DNA of 64,000 nucleotides from an uncultured Thermotogae bacterium (GCA_913056255.1 CAJXLN010000003.1:1-64000); one strand, 5' to 3'; positions 15,990 to 25,250 are shown, counted from the stretch's first letter. The notes: generated by a model not told the origin, from the sequence alone. Program-made: numbers and translations.

Positions 15990-18383
15990 TCACTTCAAGC
16001 CACTTCTTGCTATACCCTGAATGAAATACTTTTGAGCAAACAAGAAGAGAATAACTATTGGCAACATCGAGAACGTTGACGCAGCCATTAATTGATTATA
16101 CAACGTTCCGGCATTGCTACTGAAATTTTGGAGCCCAACCGGTAGTGTACGCATGGAAGGAGTGTTGGTAACGATCAAAACCCAAAGAAACGCATTCCAA
16201 CTTCCAACGAAATTCAGCAATGCTCCTGTTATGATCACAGGCTTTGAAAGCGGCACCATAACCGTCCACAAAAATCTCCATGTGGAAGCTCCGTCTATCT
16301 TTGCAGCATCGAAAAGTTCGTCTGGAACACTCATGAAATTTTGCCTTATCAAAAAGATCACGAATGCGCTCGCAATCCACGGTACTATAAGTGCATAATA
16401 AGTGTTCAGCCATCCGAATTTCACGATGGTTATAAAATTAGGAACGAGTAAAACTTCACCAGGTATCATCATGGTCGATAAGAACAACATGAAAAAGAAA
16501 TTGCGACCGAAAAAGTGAAGCTTAGAAAAGGCGAAAGCTGCCATAACTCCAAATACTATGCTGAGAAATGTGGTCACCGATGCGACTAAAACAGTATTTA
16601 AATAATACCTTCCAAATGGTGCGGCATTCCAAGCATCAACGTAATTCCGAAAGAGATTTCCCATAACTTGCCAAAAATTGAAATGAACTTTCACAGTCGC
16701 ATTTATGTCAGAAAACCAAACACTGTTTACATTATTCAAGAATATCTTTACCTTTCCATTCTTTGGAAAGTACTGAACTTTTGAGACTATTGATGGTGCT
16801 TTCAAAATTTTCATTACATAATAAACATCGTTGAAAACATTGGTAAGCTTCGTCAAGATCCTTTGATCATTCCACATGGTTGATAAAAAACCTTCCAACC
16901 CTGATGATTTTTCTTTGTAAGCTGAAAAGAATTCATGTGACTCTTCTAACTGATCTCTCAAAATCTTAGTCAGATTTGGATTTGACTCGCCAAATGAAGA
17001 GTCAATGTCATTGGCAAGCACTTCCATGTTATTAGAATCTTTTGCGACCATTTCGTTCAATTTTTTTTGTTTTTCCTTTGTGAGTGACGAATAAAGAATC
17101 TTCAGGTTTGCAACAATGCCAGATAATTTTCTTGTGATAAGAACTGTTTTTTCCTTTGATAATCCAAACTTAGAAATTGATGATTTCTCTTGCCCATCGA
17201 TTTTTTTAATAAGCAGATCTACAAAACTATCAGGATTTTTATTTTTTACTATATCAACAGCGATCTTCGAATAATTAGCTGGAATCCCAGATTTCAATAT
17301 CGCCTCTTCTAATCTTTTAGATTTTTCATTCTTAGTGAAAAATTTGAAAATTATATCCGGGTTGTCAAGAACTATTTTTTTAGATGAAATGTAAAACTGA
17401 TACATTTCATTGAAGGCTATCAGAAGATTCTCCCATTCTTTTACTGGATTCACAACTCTCATCTCGTAAAGATTGATAAGAGATGATAACGAGGGAATGA
17501 CTTTCCCAAATCTTTTTTCCACAAGTTTTTTAAGATCTATTCCGTTAATGAACTCTTCAACTTCCGAATAAAGTTGTTCCGAATCCGGCGCTAATGTACC
17601 GAGGCCTTTCTTGAATTTCTGAATTTTAGGAAGAAACGCATTCAAGGACTTCGCGTATTCATTAGAAAGAAAGAAATGCTTTACAAAATTCTTCTGAGAC
17701 ACCGTTGAAGAAGAATCGGTGCTTTTTATTGAAAGCCTTGGATTTCTTGATAATATTGGACTGTATTTTTTAAAGAACGAATCTGAAATTTCGGTGGATT
17801 TCGATAAGCTTTTCACGAAACTAATCCTTGAGAGTACAGGATTATTACCATATTGAAAAATATTTACAAATGCTTTTATATATTCAATAGGATGAACTTC
17901 AAGAGATTTCAAGCTCTTAAGATCGTTTTTGAAAGAAGAGGGGTATTCCATAGAATCTATTTTGGTTATCAAAGAAGTGAGTTGTGCCCGATCTACCGAT
18001 GTTGCATATCTAACCTTACCGTTGGATTCACTCAACTTCACATTAAAAGTTCCTGAAACGGGAGCAGTACCAACAAGATTCAAGGTCAGAAGATTTGGAA
18101 TATCTTTTTTGAGGTTTCCTCTGGAGCTGAGTAATTGCTGTAAACTCAAGGCTTCATAATTAACCGATGAATATGAAGAATGGTCCACAGAAGCTGGGAT
18201 GATACGAGAAGGAAGTGCATTCACAGTACCCCAAGAAGGAGGCCAGATTTGCACCTCTTCAGGTAGCTTTAACGATGTGGCAATCATCCACGCAAAAGGC
18301 ATGAGCATTATTGCAGCACCGGCAAACATGATCACGTATAATATCAATTCAACAAAACCGTTCTTTACCCTCATGCTATTCAC
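15990..18383 (-). CDS. MalG-type ABC sugar permease with a ~500-residue extracytoplasmic insert
   Basis: A 797-aa permease of the MalG family. Helix 1 (about 11-33) is followed after PPSWGT by an insert running to about residue 565, then five C-terminal helices. The cytoplasmic EAA loop is seen as ELFDAAKIDGASTWRFLWTVMVPL. The insert is lysine/serine rich, largely helical in appearance, and has no recognisable fold. Ordinary MalG is about 280 aa; Thermotoga MalG proteins of about 800 aa are, as I recall, known, so the form is lineage-typical. No binding protein or ATPase gene is adjacent; ATPase is presumably encoded elsewhere. It lies one base after malF. Confidence 0.88.
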   Translation of the reverse strand: MNSMRVKNGFVELILYVIMFAGAAIMLMPFAWMIATSLKLPEEVQIWPPSWGTVNALPSRIIPASVDHSSYSSVNYEALSLQQLLSSRGNLKKDIPNLLTLNLVGTAPVSGTFNVKLSESNGKVRYATSVDRAQLTSLITKIDSMEYPSSFKNDLKSLKSLEVHPIEYIKAFVNIFQYGNNPVLSRISFVKSLSKSTEISDSFFKKYSPILSRNPRLSIKSTDSSSTVSQKNFVKHFFLSNEYAKSLNAFLPKIQKFKKGLGTLAPDSEQLYSEVEEFINGIDLKKLVEKRFGKVIPSLSSLINLYEMRVVNPVKEWENLLIAFNEMYQFYISSKKIVLDNPDIIFKFFTKNEKSKRLEEAILKSGIPANYSKIAVDIVKNKNPDSFVDLLIKKIDGQEKSSISKFGLSKEKTVLITRKLSGIVANLKILYSSLTKEKQKKLNEMVAKDSNNMEVLANDIDSSFGESNPNLTKILRDQLEESHEFFSAYKEKSSGLEGFLSTMWNDQRILTKLTNVFNDVYYVMKILKAPSIVSKVQYFPKNGKVKIFLNNVNSVWFSDINATVKVHFNFWQVMGNLFRNYVDAWNAAPFGRYYLNTVLVASVTTFLSIVFGVMAAFAFSKLHFFGRNFFFMLFLSTMMIPGEVLLVPNFITIVKFGWLNTYYALIVPWIASAFVIFLIRQNFMSVPDELFDAAKIDGASTWRFLWTVMVPLSKPVIITGALLNFVGSWNAFLWVLIVTNTPSMRTLPVGLQNFSSNAGTLYNQLMAASTFSMLPIVILFLFAQKYFIQGIARSGLK

Positions 18384-18384
18384 C

Positions 18385-19689
18385 TCAAATGTATTCGACT
18401 CGTTTGCGGCTTGCTCTGAACTGTAAGAGCGTGAATACCAATATTATGCCAAACAAAATGTACGCAGCTGCGGAAGCAAGGCCCATCTGTTGATTGCCGT
18501 AGAATGTGTCGAATATGTAGTAAACGATTGTCAACCCACTTCTATTGTAAGGACCCGGTACCGCTTGATAAAGTACGTATACTTCGGTGAAAACCTTGAA
18601 AGCTCCTATGCTTGAGACTATGAGTACGAAAAATGTCATTGGAGAAAGAAGAGGCCATGTGATGTAACGAAACTTCTGAAAATTCGTGGCACCATCTATA
18701 TCTGCCGCTTCGTAATAAAATGTATCTATCGATTGAAGACCGGCAAGAAAAATTATGGCATTGTAGCCAATCGTTTTCCATATAGACATTATGGCAATGG
18801 TTGGTATCGTCCAAGCTGCATTCTTTAACCACGCTACCTTAGGTAATCCAACCATGGAAAGAGCGTAGTTGAGCAAACCGAATTGATCGTTGTATATCCA
18901 TTGCCAGACAAGACTTACGGCAACGATCGATGTTACGAATGGCATAAAATAGGATGTTCTCATAAGTGCTTTGGCCCATTTCAAGCGATTAAGAAGGAGT
19001 GCAACTAAGAGAGCCAAGATAATATTCGCCGGCACATAAAGTATGACATAATACGCGGTGTTCCACAACGATTTTATAAAGTCACTGTTATCTTTAATTG
19101 TATACAGCCATTGATAAACTCCATACGGACTCGGAAAGGCGAGGCGTAAGAACATGTAAGAAAGAAACGCAGCAAATGTTAACGATAAAACATGTTTGAA
19201 CATTTTCGAAACGAATGAACGTTTTCTGAAAAAAATAAGGCAAAGTGCCGCGACTACAAATGGAATGGACATATAGGCTGCTCCGTACAAGTTGTTGAGA
19301 GTGATCTTTAACGACAAAAGACCAACGACCGTCGCCCCAAAAACATAAACAGCATCGGAGAGCTTCAATTTTCTTTCGGAAATCCAATCTGCGAATAGGA
19401 AAATTGTATAAACAATCAGCGCGGTCATTGACACGTAAACCGCCGTGTATGCCAAAGCTTCATAAAAAGGATAGGGTGGAGGCGAATCAAGCTGGAAAAG
19501 GGTAATGTAATTTCCAAGGCCTATAAATTGTGGACTCTTCAAATGAGCGTAATCCCAATTAAAGAAGGATAAATAAAAAGAATATCCAACGGGCCAAAAC
19601 ACGAATACTGACATCACCGTCAGGGCTGGCAGTATGAACAGATAACCTGTTATGTTTTCCCTTAGGTGTTTTCTAACATACCGCGCCAA
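18385..19689 (-). CDS. MalF-type ABC sugar permease with extra N-terminal membrane segments
   Basis: The 434-aa protein has the MalF core: first helix (about 13-33), then PQFIGLGNYITLF, and a C-terminal permease domain with the EAA loop YEAADIDGATNFQKFRYITWPLL. Between residues about 80 and 185 there are four additional hydrophobic segments not usual in small MalF homologues. It would pair with the MalG-like protein to import a maltose- or oligosaccharide-type sugar. The start is TTG 19689 with a weak GGATGTGA-type site. A near-consensus promoter stands 32-59 bases upstream. Confidence 0.88.
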   Translation of the reverse strand: MARYVRKHLRENITGYLFILPALTVMSVFVFWPVGYSFYLSFFNWDYAHLKSPQFIGLGNYITLFQLDSPPPYPFYEALAYTAVYVSMTALIVYTIFLFADWISERKLKLSDAVYVFGATVVGLLSLKITLNNLYGAAYMSIPFVVAALCLIFFRKRSFVSKMFKHVLSLTFAAFLSYMFLRLAFPSPYGVYQWLYTIKDNSDFIKSLWNTAYYVILYVPANIILALLVALLLNRLKWAKALMRTSYFMPFVTSIVAVSLVWQWIYNDQFGLLNYALSMVGLPKVAWLKNAAWTIPTIAIMSIWKTIGYNAIIFLAGLQSIDTFYYEAADIDGATNFQKFRYITWPLLSPMTFFVLIVSSIGAFKVFTEVYVLYQAVPGPYNRSGLTIVYYIFDTFYGNQQMGLASAAAYILFGIILVFTLLQFRASRKRVEYI

Positions 19690-19720
19690 ATCGCATCACA
19701 TCCCTAAATGATAGTAGATG

Positions 19721-19748
19721 ATTATAGCACGTCGACATTTATAGTCAA
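19721..19748 (-). promoter_or_regulatory. Near-consensus promoter of the malFG-like operon
   Basis: On the minus strand TTGACT (19743-19748) and a perfect TATAAT (19721-19726) are 16 nt apart. The remaining 19749-19877 gap carries no gene that I can support. Confidence 0.8.
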
Positions 19749-19877
19749 AGATAAAAAATCGCTCATAGTTCTACAACATGTACAGTTGTTTGAAGAAGAT
19801 GGAAAGATAAAACGAAGTCAAATTTTCTGTCAGCACAAAAGCAGCAATCTGTGAAGCGGTAGTTCACTTACATACGA

Positions 19878-21494
19878 TCATATTTTCCTTAGAATTTCCC
19901 CTATTTTTGGAAGGAAGTCTTTTTTTCTGGACATGATCTTTTCCAACCTTATTGGCTGCTTTCTAACTTCTGCCTTGTTCAAACAAGTACTATCACCATC
20001 GGCAAACAAGTCACTCGCATTTTCAAACACATTTGTAAAGAGCGCAAAAAAGCAATCAACATTCATTGACTTTCTAAAATGTTCAAGCGCACTTTTTATT
20101 TCTTCAGAATGTGTTTGACTGTACTCAAAGGACGGTACCATAACCTGAGAGATCATCACGTTCTTTCCAAAGAGTACATATCGCTTTATATCTCTACTAA
20201 GAATCTTTTCGACGGAAAGACCATCGAGTTTCATTCCAGACTCTATCAACTTCGTACCATATTCCAATATGTCCACTTTTGCGATTTCAGCAAGAAACTC
20301 GGCCATTTTCACATCTTCAGAGGTAGTCGTTGAGAGTTTAAGCACAAGTGTATCTGAAAGAATACCGCTCAAAAGTAAACCTGCCGTTCGATAAGTTGGT
20401 TTCACGTTCGACTCCATGAATTTCATGGCAATAATCGTAGATGTGGAACCAACTGTATCGTTAAGGAATTTAACAGGTTTGAGTGTCGTCATATTTCCCA
20501 ATCTGTGATGGTCTATTATTTCAAGTATTTCCGCTTGCTCAATACCGTCTATCGCTTGAGTGTACTCATTATGATCCAGTAATATGACGAATTTGCGCGT
20601 ATCTTTCATCAAAGTTGTCCTTGTGATGATTCCAAGTAGTGTTTCATCATCATCGATCACACAAGCAGAGCCGAATTTTGAAGAGTAAATTAGCTGTCTG
20701 ACGTAGTCTAAAGAATCATCCATCCTAACGGTGGGAACGTCCTTTGTCATTATCATCTTTGCAGGAAGGGAGAGATTCACCATCTTTCCAACGCCAAACG
20801 CATCAAGTTCTGTTGTAAGCAGAGATGTTCCGCATGATCTTGCCTTCTCGATTGTCCTATTCCCAACAGGAGCGCCATTCGCAATGATCAAAGCAGCTAT
20901 TCCCGAAGATATCAGCGCTAATTGAGCCGGTTCGTTATCCCCAACAATTGCTACATCTTTCGTAGAAAGCTTGGAGAGTGCCACATGCAGTGCATCGATC
21001 GCCGTATAAACTGTGCCTTCGAGTACATCATGATTTCTCACAATCACGCGTGCGTTGATTATTCGGGCCAACGTGTCGAGTTTTATCGGAGTCATGCGTA
21101 ACGGTTCTATCTTAAGCCTTCTCACATACGCTTTGGCAAGCCCTCGTTCACTAATAAGTCCTACAAGCTTCTGATTTTCATCTACTATAGGTATATTTTT
21201 AACATTATATTCATCCATTAAAGTGGCAACATCAACGGTTGGAACGCTTTCATTCACACTCACCAATTTGGGAAGGGGTACATCTGACACTTTGGGTTCA
21301 ACACTTTCTATGTACAGAGGCGGTTCGGCTTTGAACGCGGAAAGAGCAAAATCGGTTTCGGGATTCATTTCTCCGCATCGAGATGGAATGTACTTTCCCT
21401 TTTCAAAATGATTCAAAAACTCAGCATATCCGATAACACTGCAAATACTGTCAGTATCAGGATTTTTATGTCCTATTATGTATACTTTATTCGT
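19878..21494 (-). CDS. CBS/DRTGG-domain Mn-dependent inorganic pyrophosphatase (non-canonical start)
   Basis: A family II pyrophosphatase with regulatory domains. In order: N-terminal DHH motif [12 protein letters not shown] domain, DRTGG domain (about 130-240), second CBS domain, the catalytic LDHNEY and [10 protein letters not shown] motifs, and a C-terminal DHHA2 domain. It hydrolyses PPi and is inhibited or activated by adenine nucleotides bound at the CBS pair. The first in-frame canonical start (TTG 21416) lies after GHKNPDTDS and would delete a metal-binding motif. Upstream to the in-frame TGA (21507-21509) there is no ATG, GTG or TTG; the codons include ACG 21494, five bases from AGGAGGAG, and ATA codons. 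I extend the gene to ACG as the best guess. Overlaps the mnmG end. Confidence 0.85.
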   Translation of the reverse strand, partial: TNKVYIIGHKNPDTDSICSVIGYAEFLNHFEKGKYIPSRCGEMNPETDFALSAFKAEPPLYIESVEPKVSDVPLPKLVSVNESVPTVDVATLMDEYNVKNIPIVDENQKLVGLISERGLAKAYVRRLKIEPLRMTPIKLDTLARIINARVIVRNHDVLEGTVYTAIDALHVALSKLSTKDVAIVGDNEPAQLALISSGIAALIIANGAPVGNRTIEKARSCGTSLLTTELDAFGVGKMVNLSLPAKMIMTKDVPTVRMDDSLDYVRQLIYSSKFGSACVIDDDETLLGIITRTTLMKDTRKFVILLDHNEYTQAIDGIEQAEILEIIDHHRLGNMTTLKPVKFLNDTVGSTSTIIAMKFMESNVKPTYRTAGLLLSGILSDTLVLKLSTTTSEDVKMAEFLAEIAKVDILEYGTKLIESGMKLDGLSVEKILSRDIKRYVLFGKNVMISQVMVPSFEYSQTHSEEIKSALEHFRKSMNVDCFFALFTNVFENASDLFADGDSTCLNKAEVRKQPIRLEKIMSRKKDFLPKIGEILRKI

Positions 21495-23337
21495 TTTTAC
21501 TCCTCCTCAGGTGTGCGTCCAAAAGCAAAAGATCGGTGGGGGTAACTCCCTGTATTCTTGAGGCTTGGCCAAGATTTTTTGGCTTAAACCTATTGAGTTT
21601 CTGACTTGATTCTGTGGAAAGCCCCGTAACACCTGAAAAATCAAAATCATCCGGTATTTTGACTCTTTCAAGGTTTTCCAATTTCCTAACATTTTCCAAT
21701 TCTTTCTGAATGTAGCCGCCATATTTGGCTTCTATTTCAACCTCTTTTATGACTTCCTTATCCGTTAACGGTTCGGGATCGTACGGTGCGATATCTTGGT
21801 AATTCACATGCGAAGCACGAAGTAAATTCAACAGTGATACATGTTTTTGGGTGTTAAGCTTATCTCTTAAATTCTCTGGAACTTTCACACGGATCCTTTC
21901 AAATCTTTCAATAGCATCTTTAACCTTTTTTTCAAGTTGTAAAACATGTTCGTAGAAATCCTTATCAATTAATCCGACCTTGTATCCATATTTGGAGAGC
22001 CTGATATGTGCGTTATCGTTTCTTAAAAGCAACCTGTATTCGGCTCGCGAACTCATCATGCGATACGGTTCATCTAAACCTTTTGAAGTTATATCGTCTA
22101 TCAAAACACCAATATAAGCCTCGTACCTCTTTAGAACGATCTGAGTTTGAGAATGCAATTTCAAGCCCGCATTAATTCCGGCAATTATCCCCTGTCCAGC
22201 TGCTTCTTCATATCCACTTGTCCCGTTCACCTGACCGGCAAAGTACAGATTCTCGATAATTTTCGACTCAAGAGTAGGAAATAACTGTGTTGGATCGGCA
22301 TAATCATATTCCACTGCATAAGCAGGCCTTACAATGATGGCATCTTCCAACCCCTTCAAAGTATGCAACATTTCTATTTGAACACTGTAAGGAAGAGAAG
22401 TACTGAACCCATTTATGTAATACTCCATAGTTTCTTTCCCCTCAGGTTCTATAAAGATTTGATGAGAAGTTCTATCTGGAAACTTTACCACTTTGTCTTC
22501 AATGGAAGGACAATACCTAGGACCCACGGAATGTATAAGTTTCACTTCTCCGTACATCGGAGAAAAGCGCAAATTTTCTCGTATTATATCGTGTGTATGC
22601 GAGTTGGTCCTTGTGAGATAGCAAGGATAATCTTTTGGCAAAACCACGGGCTTGTCTCGATAAGAGAATGCCAACGGCTCGTTCAACGTGTCTTGTCTTT
22701 CTAAAGCGGAAAAATTTATGGATGATTTCAGCACTCTTGGAGGAGTTCCGGTTTTGAATCTTGACATCTTAATGCCAAAACTCTTCAAATTTTCGGTAAG
22801 CCCTTCTGCTGCCGGCTCACCCATTCGACCTGCGGACAACGAATTTGAACCTATGAATATTTTCCCTCCAAGAAATGTTCCGGTTGTAACGATCGCGGCC
22901 CTACAATTGTAACGTACACCCAGTGCTGTTCCCACACCCCTTACACTTCCAGACTCAACGAATATTTTGGTCGCAACACCTTGACGCAATGTGAGATTTG
23001 GTTGAGTCATTAAAAAACTTTTAGCCGTAAGAGAGTACACGTATTTATCAACTTGAGCACGAAATGTTTGCACCGCCGGTCCTTTAGATGTATTCAAAAC
23101 ACGGATGTTTATCATTGAACGATCTGTAATGCGTGCTATTTCCCCGCCCAATGCATCAACCTCTCTGGCTATTTGTCCCTTAGCCGGACCTCCTATAGCT
23201 GGATTACACGGTGTCCAAGCAACTGTATCGAGATTTATTCCCAACAATAAAGTTTTCAAATTCTGTTTTGCACTGGCAAGAGCTGCCTCTACTCCTGCAT
23301 GTCCAGCTCCGATTACGACAACATCGTATCTTTCCAA
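21487..23337 (-). CDS. mnmG: tRNA uridine-5-carboxymethylaminomethyl(34) synthesis enzyme MnmG (GidA)
   Basis: The 616-aa FAD enzyme works with the GTPase MnmE to modify wobble U34. The dinucleotide fold is [15 protein letters not shown] at the N-terminus; [13 protein letters not shown] and the [11 protein letters not shown] block are family signatures, and the C-terminal helical domain ends with [14 protein letters not shown]. The start is TTG, eight bases after AAGGAG. Its last codons include the AGGAGGAG that serves the pyrophosphatase gene downstream. Confidence 0.97.
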   Translation of the reverse strand: MERYDVVVIGAGHAGVEAALASAKQNLKTLLLGINLDTVAWTPCNPAIGGPAKGQIAREVDALGGEIARITDRSMINIRVLNTSKGPAVQTFRAQVDKYVYSLTAKSFLMTQPNLTLRQGVATKIFVESGSVRGVGTALGVRYNCRAAIVTTGTFLGGKIFIGSNSLSAGRMGEPAAEGLTENLKSFGIKMSRFKTGTPPRVLKSSINFSALERQDTLNEPLAFSYRDKPVVLPKDYPCYLTRTNSHTHDIIRENLRFSPMYGEVKLIHSVGPRYCPSIEDKVVKFPDRTSHQIFIEPEGKETMEYYINGFSTSLPYSVQIEMLHTLKGLEDAIIVRPAYAVEYDYADPTQLFPTLESKIIENLYFAGQVNGTSGYEEAAGQGIIAGINAGLKLHSQTQIVLKRYEAYIGVLIDDITSKGLDEPYRMMSSRAEYRLLLRNDNAHIRLSKYGYKVGLIDKDFYEHVLQLEKKVKDAIERFERIRVKVPENLRDKLNTQKHVSLLNLLRASHVNYQDIAPYDPEPLTDKEVIKEVEIEAKYGGYIQKELENVRKLENLERVKIPDDFDFSGVTGLSTESSQKLNRFKPKNLGQASRIQGVTPTDLLLLDAHLRRSKNE

Positions 23338-23372
23338 TTAGAATGCTCCTTGTGTTTCCAATTTGTAAAAAC

Positions 23373-23401
23373 TTGACATTAAAGTTAAAATGTGGTAATA
23401 T
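23373..23401 (+). promoter_or_regulatory. Strong plus-strand promoter pointing into a terminator
   Basis: TTGACA (23373-23378) and TAATAT (23396-23401) have an ideal 17-nt spacer. Transcription would start near 23408 and meet the hairpin at 23412-23450 at once, antisense to nothing but the tRNA trailer. No coding sequence follows on this strand before the tRNA. Confidence 0.65.
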
Positions 23402-23411
23402 TTGTAGTAGA

Positions 23412-23450
23412 GCAAAAAAGCGGTGTGCATCACCGCAGTGGTTTTTTGCT
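23412..23450. terminator. Bidirectional terminator of tRNA-CAU (and of the plus-strand transcript)
   Basis: GCGGTG/CACCGC (23420-23425 with 23431-23436) is flanked by A and T runs; GCAAAAAA before it can also pair with TTTTTTGC after it. On the minus strand the core stem is followed by six T, as expected for ending the tRNA transcript. Confidence 0.8.
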
Positions 23451-23467
23451 TAGTTTCACTAACTCTA

Positions 23468-23543
23468 TGGTGGGCTCAGGTGGACTCGAACCACCGGCCG
23501 CCCGGTTATGAGCCGGGAGCTCTACCAACTGAGCTATGAGCCC
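23468..23543 (-). tRNA. tRNA with CAT anticodon (elongator Met or Ile2)
   Basis: The acceptor GGGCTCA pairs with TGAGCCC (23472-23478), CCA is encoded (23468-23470), the D arm is TAGCTCAGTTGGTAGAG, the anticodon stem CCCGG/CCGGG encloses CTCATAA, and the T arm is GTTCGAGTC. The G1-C72 pair excludes an initiator. Elongator Met and the lysidine-modified Ile2 tRNA share this anticodon, and I cannot decide between them by eye. Confidence 0.93.
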
Positions 23544-23554
23544 TGAGACAAGTA

Positions 23555-23583
23555 ATTATAAACCAATCTGGTCTTTATGTCAA
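23555..23583 (-). promoter_or_regulatory. Consensus promoter of tRNA-CAU
   Basis: Both boxes are perfect: TTGACA (23578-23583 on the minus strand), 17-nt spacer, TATAAT (23555-23560). It lies 11 bases before the tRNA. Confidence 0.9.
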
Positions 23584-23623
23584 GAAGATGGGATTTATTA
23601 AGAAAGGATGTGATTGAAAGGCA

Positions 23624-23785
23624 ATGATTTACAAAGCAGATCCTGTAAAAACCCTTCTTCACAAGTATTCCCGACTTATCATAATAAAAGCCGCCTTCAA
23701 TCTATTCAAAGAACATAAAAAAATCAGCAGAATAACACTCGAAAGGGTTATACAAAAAGAATTTGAAAGATGCGGGAAAAGTTGA
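23624..23785 (+). CDS. Possible 53-aa basic helical protein
   Basis: An open frame from ATG 23624 to TGA 23783-23785 gives a lysine/arginine-rich product: MIYKADPVKTLLHKYSRLII, then IKAAFNLFKEHK and a C-terminal helix LERVIQKEFERCGKS. The composition looks like a real small soluble protein with two helices. GAAAGG four or five bases before the ATG is a modest ribosome site. No clear promoter of its own is visible other than plus-strand read-through. It ends 30 bases before a strong terminator. Confidence 0.5.
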   Translation: MIYKADPVKTLLHKYSRLIIIKAAFNLFKEHKKISRITLERVIQKEFERCGKS

Positions 23786-23815
23786 TCATCCTAAAATATG
23801 TTCAACGATGCAAAA

Positions 23816-23849
23816 GATGTGAACCTGAATGGGTTCACATCTTATTTTT
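23816..23849. terminator. Bidirectional terminator between the small ORF and the EamA gene
   Basis: A perfect 10-bp stem (23816-23825 with 23832-23841) is followed by TTATTTTT on plus and TTTTG on minus. The plus-strand T run overlaps the 3' end of the EamA gene. Confidence 0.8.
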
Positions 23850-24719
23850 GACATTAGAAATAGAATAATTCATTTGAGCGAGTATCGCTGAAAGGATTAT
23901 GGCACCAAACCCTACGATTTGTAAAATCGTGAAGTGTTCTCTCACAATTAAAGCAGAAGAAATTGCCGCGGCGACAGGTTCACCCGCGTAAATAAATGCC
24001 GAAGGTATAGTGCCAACATGCTTTTGATGCTTCATTTGAATTAGCATTCCGATGACACTTACAAATATCGCAATGCTTGCGATGATCGCCAAATTTTCAA
24101 AAGTCCATCTGTCTTCATGTGAACTGAAAAAATAGAATGGAATGTTCGTAAGAGTGACAAATATGGTCTGGTAAAACGCGAGAGTTACATAATTGTCTTT
24201 CAGTTTCGTGGTAAAAACAGTTGTCGCAACAACTTGAAGAGCAAAAGCAATGGCGCACGCAAGGGTCAGGTAATCTCCCAAATTAGGTGAAAAGATTTTA
24301 CCAGATAATTCCGACAGGTATATTCCAAAAGCGGCTAATGCCAGTATGAAAATCATTCTCTTTCTCAAATGTGTTCGTTCAATGAAAAAAGAGAACACTG
24401 GAACAAGCACGACATACAAGGATGTTATAAATCCGCTCTTTGCCGGCGTTGTGTGAGCTAATCCCCAAGTCTGAAAGGTATAACCGAGAGATAAGAGAAT
24501 ACCAAGAATAAAACCAGCTTTCCACGTTTTTGCAAAGTCACGCTTGATAGTTGGAAAAAAGAGAAAAAGCATAACTATATCTGCGATGAAGAATCTCAAG
24601 ATATTCAACGAAAACGGTGAAATATCGTTCATCACGATCTTCTCTAAGGGAAAAGTTACTCCCCAAATACTCACAAGCAAGATCAAGAAAAGCGTACTTT
24701 TCAGTTTTTCGGATTCCAT
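23835..24719 (-). CDS. EamA/DMT-family transporter
   Basis: The 294-aa protein has ten hydrophobic helices in two repeats of five, the drug/metabolite transporter plan. The N-terminal half opens with LILLVSIWGVTFPLEKIV and has AHTTPAKSGFITSLYVVLVP; the second repeat contains SAFIYAGEPVAAAISSALIV, the usual end of EamA repeats. Such proteins export amino acids or metabolites; the substrate cannot be told. A 12-bp palindrome GATGATATCATC stands at 24775-24786, about 55 bases upstream of the start. Confidence 0.85.
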   Translation of the reverse strand: MESEKLKSTLFLILLVSIWGVTFPLEKIVMNDISPFSLNILRFFIADIVMLFLFFPTIKRDFAKTWKAGFILGILLSLGYTFQTWGLAHTTPAKSGFITSLYVVLVPVFSFFIERTHLRKRMIFILALAAFGIYLSELSGKIFSPNLGDYLTLACAIAFALQVVATTVFTTKLKDNYVTLAFYQTIFVTLTNIPFYFFSSHEDRWTFENLAIIASIAIFVSVIGMLIQMKHQKHVGTIPSAFIYAGEPVAAAISSALIVREHFTILQIVGFGAIILSAILAQMNYSISNVKNKM

Positions 24720-24878
24720 CTCAACACCATCATATCCTGGTATTTTTGTTGATTCATTAGAAACCTATATCGTTGATGATATCATCTTTTGGTGATTTCA
24801 AAAAATCAGACACATTTCACGATACTCAAAAGAAATCATTTTGACGATTGAATGTAAACCGATCATCACCTTACGAAC

Positions 24879-24907
24879 TTGACAAAGAAGGATTTGAATG
24901 ATAATAT
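24879..24907 (+). promoter_or_regulatory. Strong promoter of the DUF5320-like gene
   Basis: TTGACA (24879-24884) and TAATAT (24902-24907) with a 17-nt spacer, 34 bases before the start codon. Confidence 0.85.
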
Positions 24908-24927
24908 ATATGTATAAAACATATATA
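24905..24927. promoter_or_regulatory. Operator-like inverted repeat over the -10 and start site
   Basis: TATATATG (24905-24912) is the exact reverse complement of 24920-24927, with a 7-nt centre. It overlaps the -10 box and the predicted transcription start and ends at the Shine-Dalgarno, so a dimeric repressor here, or a hairpin in the leader, would control the gene. The sequence is AT-only apart from the G/C pair, so chance cannot be excluded. Confidence 0.5.
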
Positions 24928-24940
24928 GGAGGTGTTGAAA

Positions 24941-25195
24941 ATGCCTTACGGTGATGGATTAGGTCCCAGATGGAATGGTTATGGACGAGGTATGTGGGGT
25001 TATGGCCGAGGTTACGGATGGGGATGTTACGGTCGCGGTTATGGAAGAGGAGGATACTTCGGTGGAGGCTATGGCGCTCCATACCCCTCCGTGGAAGACG
25101 AAAAAGCCTACCTCGAATATCGAAAACATTTACTTGAAGAGGATCTGAAGTACATAAACGACAGACTCAACTTGCTTGGTGATAAAGAATCGTGA
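24941..25195 (+). CDS. DUF5320-like Gly/Tyr/Arg-rich small protein with coiled-coil tail
   Basis: The 84-aa product starts MPYGDGLGPRWNGYGRG, close to the MPxGDGTGPxG opening of DUF5320 proteins, continues with GYGRG-type repeats containing one Cys (WGCYGRG), and ends in a charged helix AYLEYRKHLLEEDLKYINDRL. Function of the family is unknown; members are often beside Mrp/NifX-type or metal-linked genes, which are absent here. AGGAGGTG stands six bases before the ATG. A strong promoter, a palindromic operator-like site and a strong terminator make it a stand-alone, possibly highly expressed, regulated gene. Confidence 0.8.
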   Translation: MPYGDGLGPRWNGYGRGMWGYGRGYGWGCYGRGYGRGGYFGGGYGAPYPSVEDEKAYLEYRKHLLEEDLKYINDRLNLLGDKES

Positions 25196-25200
25196 ATTTA

Positions 25201-25231
25201 AGCCCGACAAATGTCGGGCTTTTGTTTTTTT
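25201..25231 (+). terminator. Rho-independent terminator of the DUF5320-like gene
   Basis: A perfect 9-bp stem AGCCCGACA/TGTCGGGCT with a 2-nt loop is followed by TTTGTTTTTTT. Confidence 0.92.
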
Positions 25232-25250
25232 ACTTTTTAAGATTCTTTCT

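Noticed and set aside
24775..24786. 12-bp palindrome GATGATATCATC upstream of the EamA gene as an operator
   Set aside because: No promoter could be located around it and one AT-rich palindrome of this length is expected by chance in 64 kb.
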